Made by a program: the position numbers and the translations under genes
Assembly (NCBI GenBank): GCA_964019695.1
Contig: OZ026515.1
Coordinates: 44,135,994 to 44,199,993, forward strand
Reading direction: 5' to 3'
Length of the DNA stretch: 64,000 bases
Source of the DNA: Loripinus fragilis
Lineage: Eukaryota; Mollusca; Bivalvia; Lucinida; Lucinidae
Notes under the pieces: model-generated
The model's input: only the letters and a program-made list of their open reading frames with translations
The model's database searches: none
What the model was told of the DNA's origin: nothing
Shown: piece by piece, positions 30,250 through 43,100 of the stretch
Numbering within the stretch: position 1 is the stretch's first letter
Layout: every line of letters begins with the position of its first letter

Positions 30250-31949
30250 GGAGCAGCTAGACCACTTGGTTTTCTGGTGGGGGAGGGGCTGTTTTTTCCT
30301 ATAGATGAAACTAGATTTTCTTAGACAAAGTGAAGCATTTATTCTTGTAACCATAGAAAGTGTTTTTACAATAGTTATTAGGCCCTATGCATAAGTTTAA
30401 TTTCAGTTTCAACAAGTAAGAATATAACTGATCAACATCAAACCATCTAATTACCTAGATAGAGAATTACATCCCAGGCGCGAAGTTAGCTCGGTAATGA
30501 TGTTAAATCATACTTGTGCTGGCATGCTCTCCCGAAAAAAAATATAAAAATGGTGCGATCTGGTGCATTCTGAGTGTTCCAAAGTATGTTAAAATCAACC
30601 TAAAAATCAACAATTTTAGTATAATACATCAACAACCCAAATTTTGTGCCATATTTTCTCCAAGATCAATCCAGATGCGCACGTTAGTACAAAAATAAAT
30701 ACATTCACATTTTACAAGGGGGTCTGCCTCAACCTTCCTCTTGTCAACGAGATGAATCAACTTGCTGCTCCCAAACGACGGTGGCTACAGTGGCTTAAGG
30801 AAAAGCGTATCACCAGTATGGAGATATCGCTATTACTTTTAGATGTCCGCTCAAAAAACAAACAACTTTCAAAAACGTCTCCTATATTTCAGGCCGAAAT
30901 TGACCGCAAACCAGGGATCAAGCGCGGGTACAGTGCCTGACCCACTTTAAGATCGCATAGGAAATGCACAAAATTGGACTGCAGTGAGTGTTCAATTCTT
31001 AATTCAGTTATGCATGTCCATAAACGAACTTGATATAGATAGAAGGGGGTATGGGGGACAATAGCCCCCAGAAGCCAAAGAAATGAAAAAAAAATGGAGG
31101 CTTTTCTTTTTATACATCAAATATTGCATACCAGGCATGTAGATAGCCCTGTAGTGCTGTGGATTCAGAATCGTGCTGGGGGTCCGTAATTGTTTAATTA
31201 AGGTGCAATCTGGGTAAAGAGTATTCGCCATATCAGTGACCAATACCAACCCAGATTAGCATGTTAGCACGAAAGTAAATACAACTATATTTCCAAGGGG
31301 GGTTTGGAGGGCTCCCCCAAGAAGCCATGGATTTTAGTCCTCAACTTATTTTACAGTTTTTGGTATTTCAAAGAAAACTATAATTTTCCAAGGCTTCAGA
31401 GGGGTTCAACATTTTCAAGGGGTGGGGGGGGAGGTCCCAGCTTTTTCCAGGGGTGGGGGATCGAATCTAAATGTTATTTCTGTGGGAATCCATAGAACTT
31501 GTGGTTTTGCGGATTTGGGCCTACCCCCTCCCCCTGTTCATTGTTTAATTATGGTGCAATCTGGGGCATTCTGAGTGTTCCAAAATACATTATTATCAAT
31601 CTAAAAATCAACAATTTAAAGGATAATTTTGCACAATAGTAAAGAGTTTTCGCCATATCAGTGACCAATACCAACCCAGATTAGCATGTTAGCACGAAAG
31701 TAAATACAACTATATTTCCAAGGGGGAAATTTGCTCCCCCCCCCCCCCCCCAGAAGCCATAGATTTTTTTAAAAAAAATCAAACGAAATGAAGGCTTTTC
31801 CTTTAAGGTGAGATTTTATTTTAACTTTTTTGCAGGGCTAGCTCCCTAAATTCCCAAAACGATGAGCTTGCTCCCAAAATCCCTGAAAATAATTACCAAT
31901 GCTCCCCAGCTAGCAATTCTCCCCAGATCCCCAAAGCCCCTGGGGGCCC
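29803..31949. mobile_element. Composite element with 'ggcccccagggg' inverted ends
   Basis: The left end 'ggcccccagggggtgtctg' and right end 'aaagcccctgggggcc' are inverted. Near each end are 'tccccaaatccctgaaa'-type repeats. The interior has a 27-base T run (30222-30248) and direct repeats: 31215-31300 is nearly identical to 31640-31725, and a third diverged copy lies near 30650-30725. A reading frame of about 70 codons at 30720-30938, with RRWLQWLKEKR in it, is not recognised. The whole looks non-autonomous and nested. Confidence 0.6.
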
Positions 31950-31984
31950 ATTTGTTAACTGGGATGTAAAGCATCGGAGTATGC

Positions 31985-32330
31985 CATGCGCGGATCCAGG
32001 AATTTTTGTCAGGGTAGGTGTGTGTGTGTGGGTGGTTCCAGGCCAGACTGCCAGAAAACAACTCTGACAACGTTTTTAGTCCTCTACTTATTTTACAGTT
32101 TTACAGTGGTATTTCAAAGAAAACTATAATTTTCCAAGGCTTCAGAGGGGTCAACATTTTCAAGGGGTGGTGGGGGGGGGGAGGTCCCAGCCAGGGATGG
32201 GGGATCGAAATCCATATAGAACTTGTGATTTTGCAGGTTGGGGCCTACCCCCTCCCCCTGCTCATCAAGGGAGACAATGTAATTTACACTTACTTACCTT
32301 GATTCATCTGACACGGTAAAAGTTGCTTCC
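31985..32330. repeat. Repeat duplicating 31333-31540
   Basis: 'agaaaactataattttccaa', 'ggcttcagaggggt' and 'caaggggtggggggg' at 32110-32195 match 31370-31435. It is preceded by a 'gcgcggatccaggaattttt' end like the one at 53652. G-rich and non-coding. Confidence 0.6.
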
Positions 32331-32805
32331 CCTGAAAAAGAAAATTATGATCTTCACGATGTTTTTCCCTTTTCAAGATCACTGCCAAATCAGGGGAATT
32401 TAAACCAGATTGCTATTTGTATATTGAGAAGAATGCATGAACTACGTAACTGATTCAATTGCTATCCAGGCGATCCGGTCAGAAAATATAGAATATTATT
32501 TTAGAGTTTAAACCATACCCCACCCACATAGTCTTAAATGTTAAACTGACAAGTGTAAGCTTTTCCAAAAAACTTGGTCCACGCAAAGTGCATCTTTCTT
32601 GATGAACAAAGGGCAGCATATAATTCTCAGAAGCGATGTTTATTCAAGAGTTCATGCTTAACATCCAAGTCAACAAATATCCAGTCCTATTGCCCAGGGA
32701 TGATTTTTCCTGCTGGATCTAAATCTGGATAAATACGTTGCAGGGCTTTTCAGCATACATACACGCAACGGGGAGAGAGCTGGGAAGAATATTAGTCCCA
32801 ATGCG

Positions 32806-34410
32806 GGCCTTGTATTCACCGGATCGGGCCTGATCACCAGATCGGGCCAGAAATTGGCCATTTAGCTCATTTTTTAAACTTTGATTATTATGTTTGTAAA
32901 GTATGTATATGATCATAATAATGATGCTTGGATCATCGGGTTGGGGTTTTTAAGTCCCAGCGACCATTGATACAAGAAGCAACTGTCTTGTTTTGCATCG
33001 TATGGAACTGAAGCTCACCGAATTGGACCCAAAATTGGTCAAATAGCTAATTTTTTATTATCATTTTTGTATGATTATGTTTGTAAAGTATGTATATGAT
33101 CATAAAATGATGTCTGGATTATGGGTTTGGGCTTTATAGGTCGCAGCGACCATTGATACAAGAAGCATACATCTCGTTTCAAGGTCGGAGACGATAACTA
33201 CTATCTGACCGAATCGGGCCAAAAATGGTCAAATAACTCTACGATATAATTATCTTATGTTTGTAAAGTATACATAGGATCAAATTAATGACGTCTGATC
33301 ACTGAGCATGAGTACTCGTTGACAGGCGGCAAGTTTATTGATCAAGAAGATAATTGGTAATCATCATCCGATTACACGTTTATTGACACCTTTATTGATT
33401 GGTATGATTAGCCTTAACAGTTTTGATATAAGGTTGATTGGTCAGCAGATGCTAAGAAATATGCAAAATAAAGTTTGTGTGTATTATAGCTAATTTTTGT
33501 ACTAAAAAATGCTTCTTCATCACAATTTCACCAGCGCAGTATGATCAGCGCCTGAGTTTTTCACTTTTTGGAAAGTATCATATCTAGACTTGCTAGAAGC
33601 GAAATTTCATATTTGTAGCTAGTCAATGTAGCTGAGCAAACTGTTTTGAATATCAATTTGTCGAAAACTTTTATGGGGCAGGAGCTGAGCGTAAAAAAAA
33701 GATTTAATGACACTCCGTATTGTTTTTAATAATTTTTCTTTGATGACTAATGTCTTCGTCCAAGCTAATGTGCCCCACCAGGTAAGTTCTAGTCCCTTCC
33801 TTTCTGAGCCAGAAGTTAATTATTTATGTTGGGAAAGCTGTATTTATATTTGAAAAGTATTCTACATAGATTCTGATTAAACATGTAGGTAATCTTTTAA
33901 CAAAATTAATTAACTGCATTCAGTATATATCTATGAATGCCATCTATGAATATTACAGTAGACAGTCATTTTAAGTAAAACGCAACAGGTGTGAATTGAC
34001 AGCTGACCATTGCAAAAAGGTCCATTGGGTATGTCTTTGCCATCTTTAATAATAATCATTTCACTATAATACATTATGCCAATGCATACACATTTCATTA
34101 AGAACTATAACTTGCTTATATTAATCTTTCTAGTAAAAAAAAAAATGTTCAGTAAGCAAAGAATATGCCCTTTTCAGGTCCGATTCGGTCAGATTCGGAG
34201 CATTGTGACATGGAAAAAGAGCCTGTTAAGTATATTTTTTTGCCCTTTTTTTTATCAATATTAATATATTCAAATGCATACAAATTGCACTAAATGCATT
34301 ATTCTTTCATATACAACATTCTTGTAAAGAAAAAAATTCAGTTAAGCAAAGGAATAGGCCAATTTCGGGCCCGATCCAGTGATCAGGCCCTATCCGGTGA
34401 ATACACAGAC
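32806..34410. mobile_element. Large inverted-repeat element with tandem subrepeats
   Basis: The left arm near 32806-32862 ('gtattcaccggatcgggcc', 'gatcgggccagaaattggcc') is the reverse complement of 34355-34410 with few changes. The left arm is followed by three tandem units of about 170 bp (32830-33310) sharing 'ttatgtttgtaaagtatg' and 'gcagcgaccattgatacaag'. The right arm has two units. The middle (33400-34050) is AT-rich and shows no gene. Confidence 0.6.
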
Positions 34411-34429
34411 CTGTCCCAATTCCCAATGT

Positions 34430-35200
34430 GAGATGGCACCCCTAAAGCCATCAACTGTCTCAGCAGGCACTGCACTGTCTTCTAGGTGGTTTCAATCAAT
34501 AACTGTACTTGGGGAAAAACAAGTTCCTGCAAAATTCTGCTAAAGTGGGTTTGTGACAGACATATTTTGCTGCTCTAGCTTGCACAGTCACAGCTCTCGG
34601 AACACTTGGTCAGATGCTCTAACCACCTGAGCAGTCTAAAATCAAGGCCTACTTTTTTGAATGGCAAATTAGGGCCATTTTGATTTGGGAAAGTCTCTAT
34701 CTGATCCTATTTGAACAAGTAATGTTTTCAATAGAGCTAAAGGGCAACATTGGTCTGTGACAGACATACAAACAAGCAGGTAGACAGGCAGATAGATTTT
34801 GCTGCTTGGGCTCACAGCCCTTGGTACATGGGTCAGGCTATACAATCACCTGAATTACCAAGCTAGCCGGGTGGTCCAAAATTACTACCTACTTTCTTTG
34901 TATTGACCAATTCTGGGTGGTATAGCTAATCGGAGAAATCAGCTTGATTTATGCAGATTTCGCCCAATGAAGCTGATTTCTTAAAATATAGTTTTCTCGC
35001 AAATGGTTCAGGCCCACTTCAACATTATCCCTGCACACATGATGGTGACATCTGGATAAAATGAAAGTAGGCAATCCATAAATGCTGTGTATAAGAAAGA
35101 TGCCAGGCTCCTCTTGATTAATTATATCAAATTTTTCAAGCAAAATAATAATTGAGCCGGTATCCAACATAATGTACATGTTGCCATGTGCTTACAGCGA
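34430..35200. other. No gene recognised
   Basis: AT-rich intergenic sequence with short low-value frames and a weak repeat of 'gacagacata' and 'caagcaggtagacaggcag' phrases. No splice-flanked coding exon was found. Confidence 0.45.
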
Positions 35201-35290
35201 AGATTCAAATCAGTCTGCACATCTGCACAGTTTGACTAGATTCTAAGTTACCCCCTGAAGAAAATTGGACTTGGCTACCCACAGAGCAAC

Positions 35291-35346
35291 CATCGAAGAC
35301 TCTGATCAGACTGCACGGATGTGCAGACTGATCTGAGTCTTCGATG
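35291..35346. repeat. Hairpin 'catcgaagactc...gagtcttcgatg'
   Basis: A stem of about 25 bp with few mismatches around 'gcacggatgtgc'. A related half hairpin ('cagtctgcacatctgcacag') lies just upstream near 35210. Confidence 0.7.
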
Positions 35347-35407
35347 GGCGCACATGTGAACTTGTACCTTTTACCGGACAGGCGGACACTGGCTCAATTA
35401 AATCACT

Positions 35408-35578
35408 CAGGGGTTTCATTAACTTTTTTGGCATCCGGGTATCAAGGCAAAGTAGGCGGGTGATTTGACAGTATTTCAATGCCTATAGACTCTATACAAA
35501 TTTATCAAAAGTAGCAGGGGAAACATGCCTTAGTAGAAGGGGAAAATCCCCGCCTCCCTCCTCTTAATGAAACCCCTG
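35408..35578. mobile_element. MITE with 15-bp perfect terminal inverted repeats
   Basis: 'caggggtttcattaa' at 35408-35422 is the exact reverse complement of 35564-35578. It is 171 bp long, with G/C-rich arms at the right end. Confidence 0.75.
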
Positions 35579-35924
35579 ACCACTATGTTATTTTTCTATG
35601 TTGCACACAAAATGATTAAACAAACAATTAGCCTTTCTTCTTTATTTGATGATGAATTAGATATAGATAATCTTTTTTCGTTTGGAAAAATTACCTAGTT
35701 TGGTGCATGTTGCATTTTAATAAGTTGCTGACAATAGTTTATCATTGTATGACGGCTAGATATATATAGCAAGTCCCTGATATTAGCATGCAGCTAGATG
35801 TATAGCAAGTCGCAGCACAGACCCTGATTAAATTATTCATCATGTTAATATCAAGATCAAGGAGAAGTAAAACTTGATAAACCCAGATAAGGTTGCTTAA
35901 TCGAAAATTATTTTGTTTATTTCT

Positions 35925-36010
35925 CAACCAAAATGTATGTTGTGGGAACTCAAAAGAACTGTCTCAATGAGACAGTTCTTTTGAGCACCCAAAACACATG
36001 TTTAAATTGA
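35925..36010. mobile_element. Foldback family M4, copy
   Basis: 'caaaagaactgtctcaat' and 'gagacagttcttttgag' form a hairpin, followed by 'cacccaaaacacatgtttaa'. Half copies occur near 12465, 13710, 22290, 23290, 27775, 57930, 63655 and 63795. Confidence 0.7.
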
Positions 36011-36309
36011 TGCAACATTTCATTTGGATATCAAGTGACTGTTTGCCAAAGTACATGGGTCAAAACTATTATCCATTGGAACACCCTCCTTGCCAGCATA
36101 CCAACCCTTACCACCCTGTCACAGTTTAGCAGTGCTGTCTGCTGGGTAATCCATTTGTCCCCCTAAAATACCAACTTCTGGTTTTATCTTTTATATAGAT
36201 ACAAACACTCCTTCTCACACTGTACAAACTCATCTCACCACCTTTTCTATCACTTTGTTTGAACTAACCCCCTCAGCACTTGGTATTACGGATTACCCGT
36301 CTGACGTCC

Positions 36310-37070
36310 CCCACGGGGGTTAAGATAGATAAAAGTACCTGTTTAGGGGTTTCCAGTACACAAAGTGTTATTACCCATGGTAGTGTCCTATACTTAAACA
36401 GAATATGAAATTAATATTATAGTGCAAAAGCTAGGTTGTGGTGGAGGACAAGATTTTGTTTTTTGAAATCAAATGTCACAAGTCAAACTTCTTGAAGCTA
36501 GTAAGTTTCTTATGAAAAAAATCTTGTCCTTACTGTGTGTACATTTCTGTGACATAATCAGAAGGATCAGTTTTTCCAGATTATTCAGAGGTGCAACAGC
36601 TCTCACTGTGCTGCATAGAGTTGGTAGAACATCTCCCGGTACATTAATATAGTGTTGGTATTTTTTCATACTCTGGTCTTTCAGGAATATTTGGTCCGGG
36701 CAGAAAACAGGATACAATGCAGTCCCAATACAATGCTATCTTTGGGGTCCATAGGAATGGACTGTGTGTTAGAAATGGACAGTTTCATATAAAAGGAAAT
36801 CAACCATGAAATGGCCATTTTCCTGTAATTCCTTTTAAAAAAATTTGAGACTCACAACATGACCACATTATATCCAAATCCATATTGTAATGAGATGTTT
36901 TATAAAGCAACTTCACAGTACTATGGAGTAGGGGGTATGAGAGCTAATTAGGCTATTTCTAAAGGACAGATAATTGAATGGGGCACCTTTTGAAATGTAT
37001 TGCCATATACCTGTACCAAAATGACAATCAAGTCACCCTCATCTATTATTAATGATATTGACTTTTCTTA
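36310..37070. other. Sequence upstream of DIPK1 exon 1
   Basis: A minus-strand open frame of about 80 codons at 36469-36717 is not recognised, lacks splice context and starts at a non-ATG codon. No TATA box is evident. The DIPK1 first coding exon has an acceptor, so the promoter and at least one 5' UTR exon must lie further upstream, at a site I cannot fix. Confidence 0.4.
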
Positions 37071-37094
37071 CAGGCTGCTTGCAAAGAGCTACAG

Positions 37095-37196
37095 ATGCCG
37101 TTATGGAGTAGAAAGGTCCTCTGGAGTCTTAGGATTGTGAAAACATTCCTTCAAAACATTCCACAACAGCTATGTAAACATAGTTACAGAGCAGTT
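37095..37196 (+). CDS. DIPK1: DIPK1 exon 1 (start codon, cytosolic N-terminus)
   Basis: The acceptor 'gacttttcttacag' ends at 37073, so 37074-37094 is 5' UTR in the same exon. ATG 37095-37097 opens 34 codons (MPLWSRKVLWSLRIVK, then a Gln/His-rich stretch) ending at a consensus donor GTT|GTAAGT in phase 0. A basic N-terminus of this size before the membrane segment is what FAM69 proteins show. The match is by position and character only, since this part is poorly conserved. Confidence 0.7.
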
Positions 37197-40100
37197 GTAA
37201 GTAGTTCATGAAAGAACATACAGTAAAACCTGGGTAAAATCAAGGGTGCGAGCGTTAGCTGCGAGCGTTAGGAGCGATAACTCGTGACGGTGCGAGCGTT
37301 AGGATCAGTCGATTCCCATGTAAAATTTAGATCTGAATGTTGAAATCAAATTGTTAAACAATATATCTATAGCACTTACCCTGATATTAATAAGTTATAT
37401 CCTTCATGTGAAAGCCTGGGTAGGGCTACAGTAGATCTAGATCTACACTATTCTTGCTTTACGTTGCATTATCAAAGGCCGCTGAAAGATTCCGCAGGCC
37501 GTTCTAACTACACATCAAAGCGCCAACTATTCCCACTGAAGTAGTTTTTAAAATTTCTCATAAAATCTCTCCTAAAACAACATTTTTATATCCATATTAC
37601 ACATGTTACATTCCCAGTCATATCACGCCATGTCAGTTTTTTTTAAAATGGCCACTTTCAAACTATTTACGTCATATAATGACGTCATTGATTACATCGC
37701 TATCTGAATTTAATTGGGGCCGTATTTGGCAAATACTGTTCATAATATAAGATAAAGTTCACGTCCTCAACTTTAATACCATAAATTCTTAAAATACATG
37801 AATAAATGAATGGAGCGCAATTTCAAACTTTACTGAGGGCAATCCGAATTTTACTCGGCATACCTACCTATCATATGCACAAAGTTAAGCTGCCCCCACA
37901 AGCCCCAACCCCCACCCCCCACCCCATCCCCCCCCCCAAAAAAAATAAATAAAAAATAAACATAGTATTTTAAGAAAATACGGGGCTGAGTTGCGCTAAA
38001 ATAAGAGAAATTAATATATTGAGAAAATCTCATGGTTTTAATGAAATATCACATTATGACCCCGGGGTTATGACCCCTGATGGGTCCCATAGCAGGGATT
38101 GTGACAATACCTACCCATGTTCACATTTTACTAAGGATACCTACCTATCACATGTGCCTAGTAATTTTAAGAAGATAAGGGATTGAGGCGTCCTAAAAAA
38201 TATAAAAGAATATAGATCTGTTAAGAAAATCTTATGTTTTTACAAATTAATGACATTTGGCCCCTAATGCGCCCCATATCAGGGAATGTGACGCTACCTA
38301 CCCCTGTTTAAATATTACTTAGGACACTAACCTATCATATGAGCTCAGTCAATTTAAGAAAATAAGGGGTTGGGTTGCCCTAAAAAATAAAAGAAATTAA
38401 TATATTAAGAAAAACTCCTTTTTTTCATGAAATATGACGTTGTTGGCCCCTAATGCCCCGATACTAGGGAATGTGACGCTACCTTTCCCTGTTTATATTT
38501 TACGTATGGTATCAACCTATCATATGAGCTTAGTCAATTTAAGAAAATAAGGGGCTTAGTTGCCCCACAAAAAACAAAAGGAATTAATATATTATGAAAT
38601 TCTCTTATTTTTCCATCAACTATGACTATTTGGCCCCTAATGCGCCCCCTTCTAGGGAATGTGACGCTACCTAGCCATGTTTACATTTTACTTAGTATGC
38701 TAACCTATCTTATAGGCACAGTCAATTTAAGAAAATAAGGGGTTGAGTTGCCCCAAAAAATAAAAAGGAATTAATTTATTAAGAAATTCTCTTATTTTTC
38801 CATGAACTATGACGTTTTGGCCCCTAATGCGCCCCATACTAGGGAATGTGACGCTACCTACTCATGTTTACATTTTACTTAGGATGCTAACCTATCTTAT
38901 AGGCATAGTCAATTTAAGAAAATCAGGGGTTGAGTTGTCCCAAAAAATCAAAAGGAATTAATTTATTAAGAAATTCTCTTATTTTTCCATGAACTATGAC
39001 GTTTTGGCCCCTAATGCGCCCCATACTAGGGAATGTGACGCTACCTACTCATGTTTACATTTTACTTAGGATACTAACCTATCATATAGGCATAGTCAAT
39101 TTAGGAAAATAAGGGGTTGAATTGCTCCAAAAGACAAGGGAAATTAATATATTAAGAAAATCAACTGTTTCTTTCAGAATTTATGACATTGTGGCCCTAT
39201 ATGCGCCCCATATCAGGAAATGTGACGTTACCTACCCCTGTTCACATTTTACTTAGGATATTATCCTATCACATAGGCATAGTCAATTTAAGAAAATAAG
39301 AGGTTGAGTTGCCCAAAAAAATCAAAAGGAATTAATATATTAAGAAATTCTCTTATTTTACATGAACTATGATCTATGACGTTTTTGTCCCTAATGCGCC
39401 CCCTACTAGGGTATGTGACGCTACCTACCCCTGTTCATATTTTACTTGTGATACTAAACTATCATATAGGCATATTCAATTTAATAAAATGAGGGGTTGA
39501 GTTGCCCCAAAAAATAAAAGAAATAAATATAATAAGAAAAACTACTGTTTTTTTAATGAAATATGATATTATGGCCCCTAATACGCCCCCTATCAGGGAA
39601 TGTGACGCTACCTACCCCTGTTCGCATTTTACTTGTAATACTAACCTGTCATATAGGCATAGTTAGTTTAAGAAAATAAGGGGTTGAGTTGCCCAAAAAG
39701 ACCAAATAAATTAATATATTAAGAAAATCTACTGTTTCTTTCAGAATTTATAACATTGTGGCCCCTAATGCGCCCCATATCAGGGAATGTGACGCTACCA
39801 ACCCCTGTTCGCATTTTACTTGAGAAACTAACCTATCATATAGGCATAGTGAATTTTAAAAAATAAGGGGTTGAGTTGCCCCAAATGACAAAAGAAGTTA
39901 ATATAGTAAGAAAATCTACTGTTTCTTTCAGAATTAATGACATTGTGGCCCCTAATGCGCCCTTTATCAGGGAATGTGACGCTACCTACCCCTGTTCGCA
40001 TTTTACTTGGGATACTTACCTATCATATAGGCAAAGTCAATTTAAGAAAATAAGGGGTTGAGTTGCACAAAAAGAAAAAAGAAATTAATATATTACGAAA

Positions 40101-43100
40101 ATCTACTGTTTCTTTCAGAAATTATGACATTGTGGCCCCTAATGCGCCCCATATCAGGGAATGTGACGCTACCTACCCCTGTTCGCATTTTACTTGGGAA
40201 ACTAACCTATCATATAGGCATAGTAAATTTAAGAAAATAAGGGGTTGAGTTGGCCCAAAAAACAAAAGAAATTAATATATTACGAAAATCTACTGTTTTT
40301 TTATGAAATATGACATTATGGCCCCTATTCGCCCCCTATCAGGGAATGTGACGCTACCTACCCCTGTTCGTATTTTACTTGGAAAACTAACCTATCATAT
40401 AGGCATAGTGAATTTTAAAAAATAAGGGGTTGAGTTGCCCCAAAAGACAAAAGAAATTAATATAGTAAGAAAATCTACTGTTTCTTTCAGAATTAATGAC
40501 ATTGTGGCCCCTAATGCGCCCCACATCAGGGAATGTGACGCTACCTACCCCTGTTCGCATTTTACTTGGGATACTAACCTATCATATAGGCATAGTCAAT
40601 TTAAGAAAATAAGGGGTTGAGTTGCCCAAAAAACAAAAGAAATTAATGTATTACTTAAAATCTACTGTTTTTTAATGAAATATGACATTATGGCCCCTAA
40701 TACGCCCCCTATCAGGGAATGTGACGCTACCTACCCCTGTTCGCATTTTACTTGAGATACTAACCTATCATATAGACATAGTCAATTTAAGAAAATAAGG
40801 GGTTGAGTTGCCCCAAAAGACAAAAGAAATTTATATATTAAGAAAATCTACTGTTTTTAATGAAATATGACACTATGGCCCCTAATACGCACCCTATCAG
40901 GGAATGTGACGCTACCTACCCCTGTTCGCATTTTTCTTGGGATACTAACCTATCATATAGGCATAGTCAATTTAAGAAAATAAGGGGTTGAGTTGCCCAA
41001 AAAGACCAAAAAAATTAATATATTAAGAAAATCTACTGTTTCTTTCAGAATTTATAACATTGTGGCCCCTAATGCGCCCCATATCAGGGAATGTGACGCT
41101 ACCAACCCCTGTTCGCATTTTACTTGAGAAACTAACCTATCATATAGGCATAGTGAATTTTAAAAAATAAGGGGTTGAGTTGCCCCAAATGACAAAAGAA
41201 GTTAATATAGTAAGAAAATCTACTGTTTCTTTCAGAATTAATGACATTGTGGCCCCTAATGCGCCCTTTATCAGGGAATGTGACGCTACCTACCCCTGTT
41301 CGCATTTTACTTGGGATACTTACCTATCATATAGGCAAAGTCAATTTAAGAAAATAAGGGGTTGAGTTGCACAAAAAGAAAAAAGAAATTAATATATTAC
41401 GAAAATCTACTGTTTCTTTCAGAAATTATGACATTGTGGCCCCTAATGCGCCCCATATCAGGGAATGTGACGCTACCTACCCCTGTTCGCATTTTACTTG
41501 GGAAACTAACCTATCATATAGGCATAGTAAATTTAAGAAAATAAGGGGTTGAGTTGGCCCAAAAAACAAAAGAAATTAATATATTACGAAAATCTACTGT
41601 TTTTTTATGAAATATGACATTATGGCCCCTATTCGCCCCCTATCAGGGAATGTGACGCTACCTACCCCTGTTCGTATTTTACTTGGAAAACTAACCTATC
41701 ATATAGGCATAGTGAATTTTAAAAAATAAGGGGTTGAGTTGCCCCAAAAGACAAAAGAAATTAATATAGTAAGAAAATCTACTGTTTCTTTCAGAATTAA
41801 TGACATTGTGGCCCCTAATGCGCCCCACATCAGGGAATGTGACGCTACCTACCCCTGTTCGCATTTTACTTGGGATACTAACCTATCATATAGGCATAGT
41901 CAATTTAAGAAAATAAGGGGTTGAGTTGCCCAAAAAACAAAAGAAATTAATGTATTACTTAAAATCTACTGTTTTTTAATGAAATATGACATTATGGCCC
42001 CTAATACGCCCCCTATCAGGGAATGTGACGCTACCTACCCCTGTTCGCATTTTACTTGAGATACTAACCTATCATATAGACATAGTCAATTTAAGAAAAT
42101 AAGGGGTTGAGTTGCCCCAAAAGACAAAAGAAATTTATATATTAAGAAAATCTACTGTTTTTAATGAAATATGACACTATGGCCCCTAATACGCACCCTA
42201 TCAGGGAATGTGACGCTACCTACCCCTGTTCGCATTTTTCTTGGGATACTAACCTATCATATAGGCATAGTCAATTTAAGAAAATAAGGGGTTGAGTTGC
42301 CCAAAAAGACCAAAAAAATTAATATATTAAGAAAATCTACTGTTTCTTTCAGAATTTATAACATTGTGGCCCCTAATGCGCCCCATATCAGGGAATGTGA
42401 CGCTACCAACCCCTGTTCGCATTTTACTTGGGAAACTAACCTATCATATAGGCATAGTGAATTTAAAAAAAAACGGGGTTGAGTTGCCCCAAATGACAAA
42501 AGAAATTAATATAGTAAGAAAATCTACTGTTTCTTTCAGAATTAATGACATTGTGGCCCCTAATGCGCCCTTTATCAGGGAATGTGACGCTACCTACCCC
42601 TGTTCGCATTTTACTTGGGATACTAACCTATCATATAGGCATAGTCAATTTAAGAAAATAAGGGGTTGAGTTGCACAAAAAGAAAAAAGAAATTAATATA
42701 TTACGAAAACCTACTGTTTCTTTCAGAAATTATGACATTGTGGCCCCTAATGCGCCCCATATCAGGGAATGTGACGCTACCAACCCCTGTTCGCATTTTA
42801 CTTGGGAAACTAACCTATCATATAGGCATAGTCAATTTAAGAAAATAAGGGGTTGAGTTGGCCCAAAAAACAAAAGAAATTAATATATTACGAAAATCTA
42901 CTGTTTTTTTTTATGAAATATGACATTATGGCCCCTATTCGCCCCCTATCAGGGAATGTGACGCTACCTACCCCTGTTCGTATTTTACTTGGGATACTAA
43001 CCTATCATATAGGCATAGTGAATTTTAAAAAATAAGGGGTTGAGTTGCCCCAAATGACAAAAGAAATTAATATAGTAAGAAAATCTACTGTTTCTTTCAG

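Noticed and set aside
30644..30940. 98-codon + strand frame
   Set aside because: The start is not ATG and the first third is repeat sequence. The remainder (RRWLQWLKEKR) has no family I recognise and no splice sites around it.
36469..36717. 82-codon minus-strand frame upstream of DIPK1
   Set aside because: Non-ATG start, no splice context, no recognised motif.
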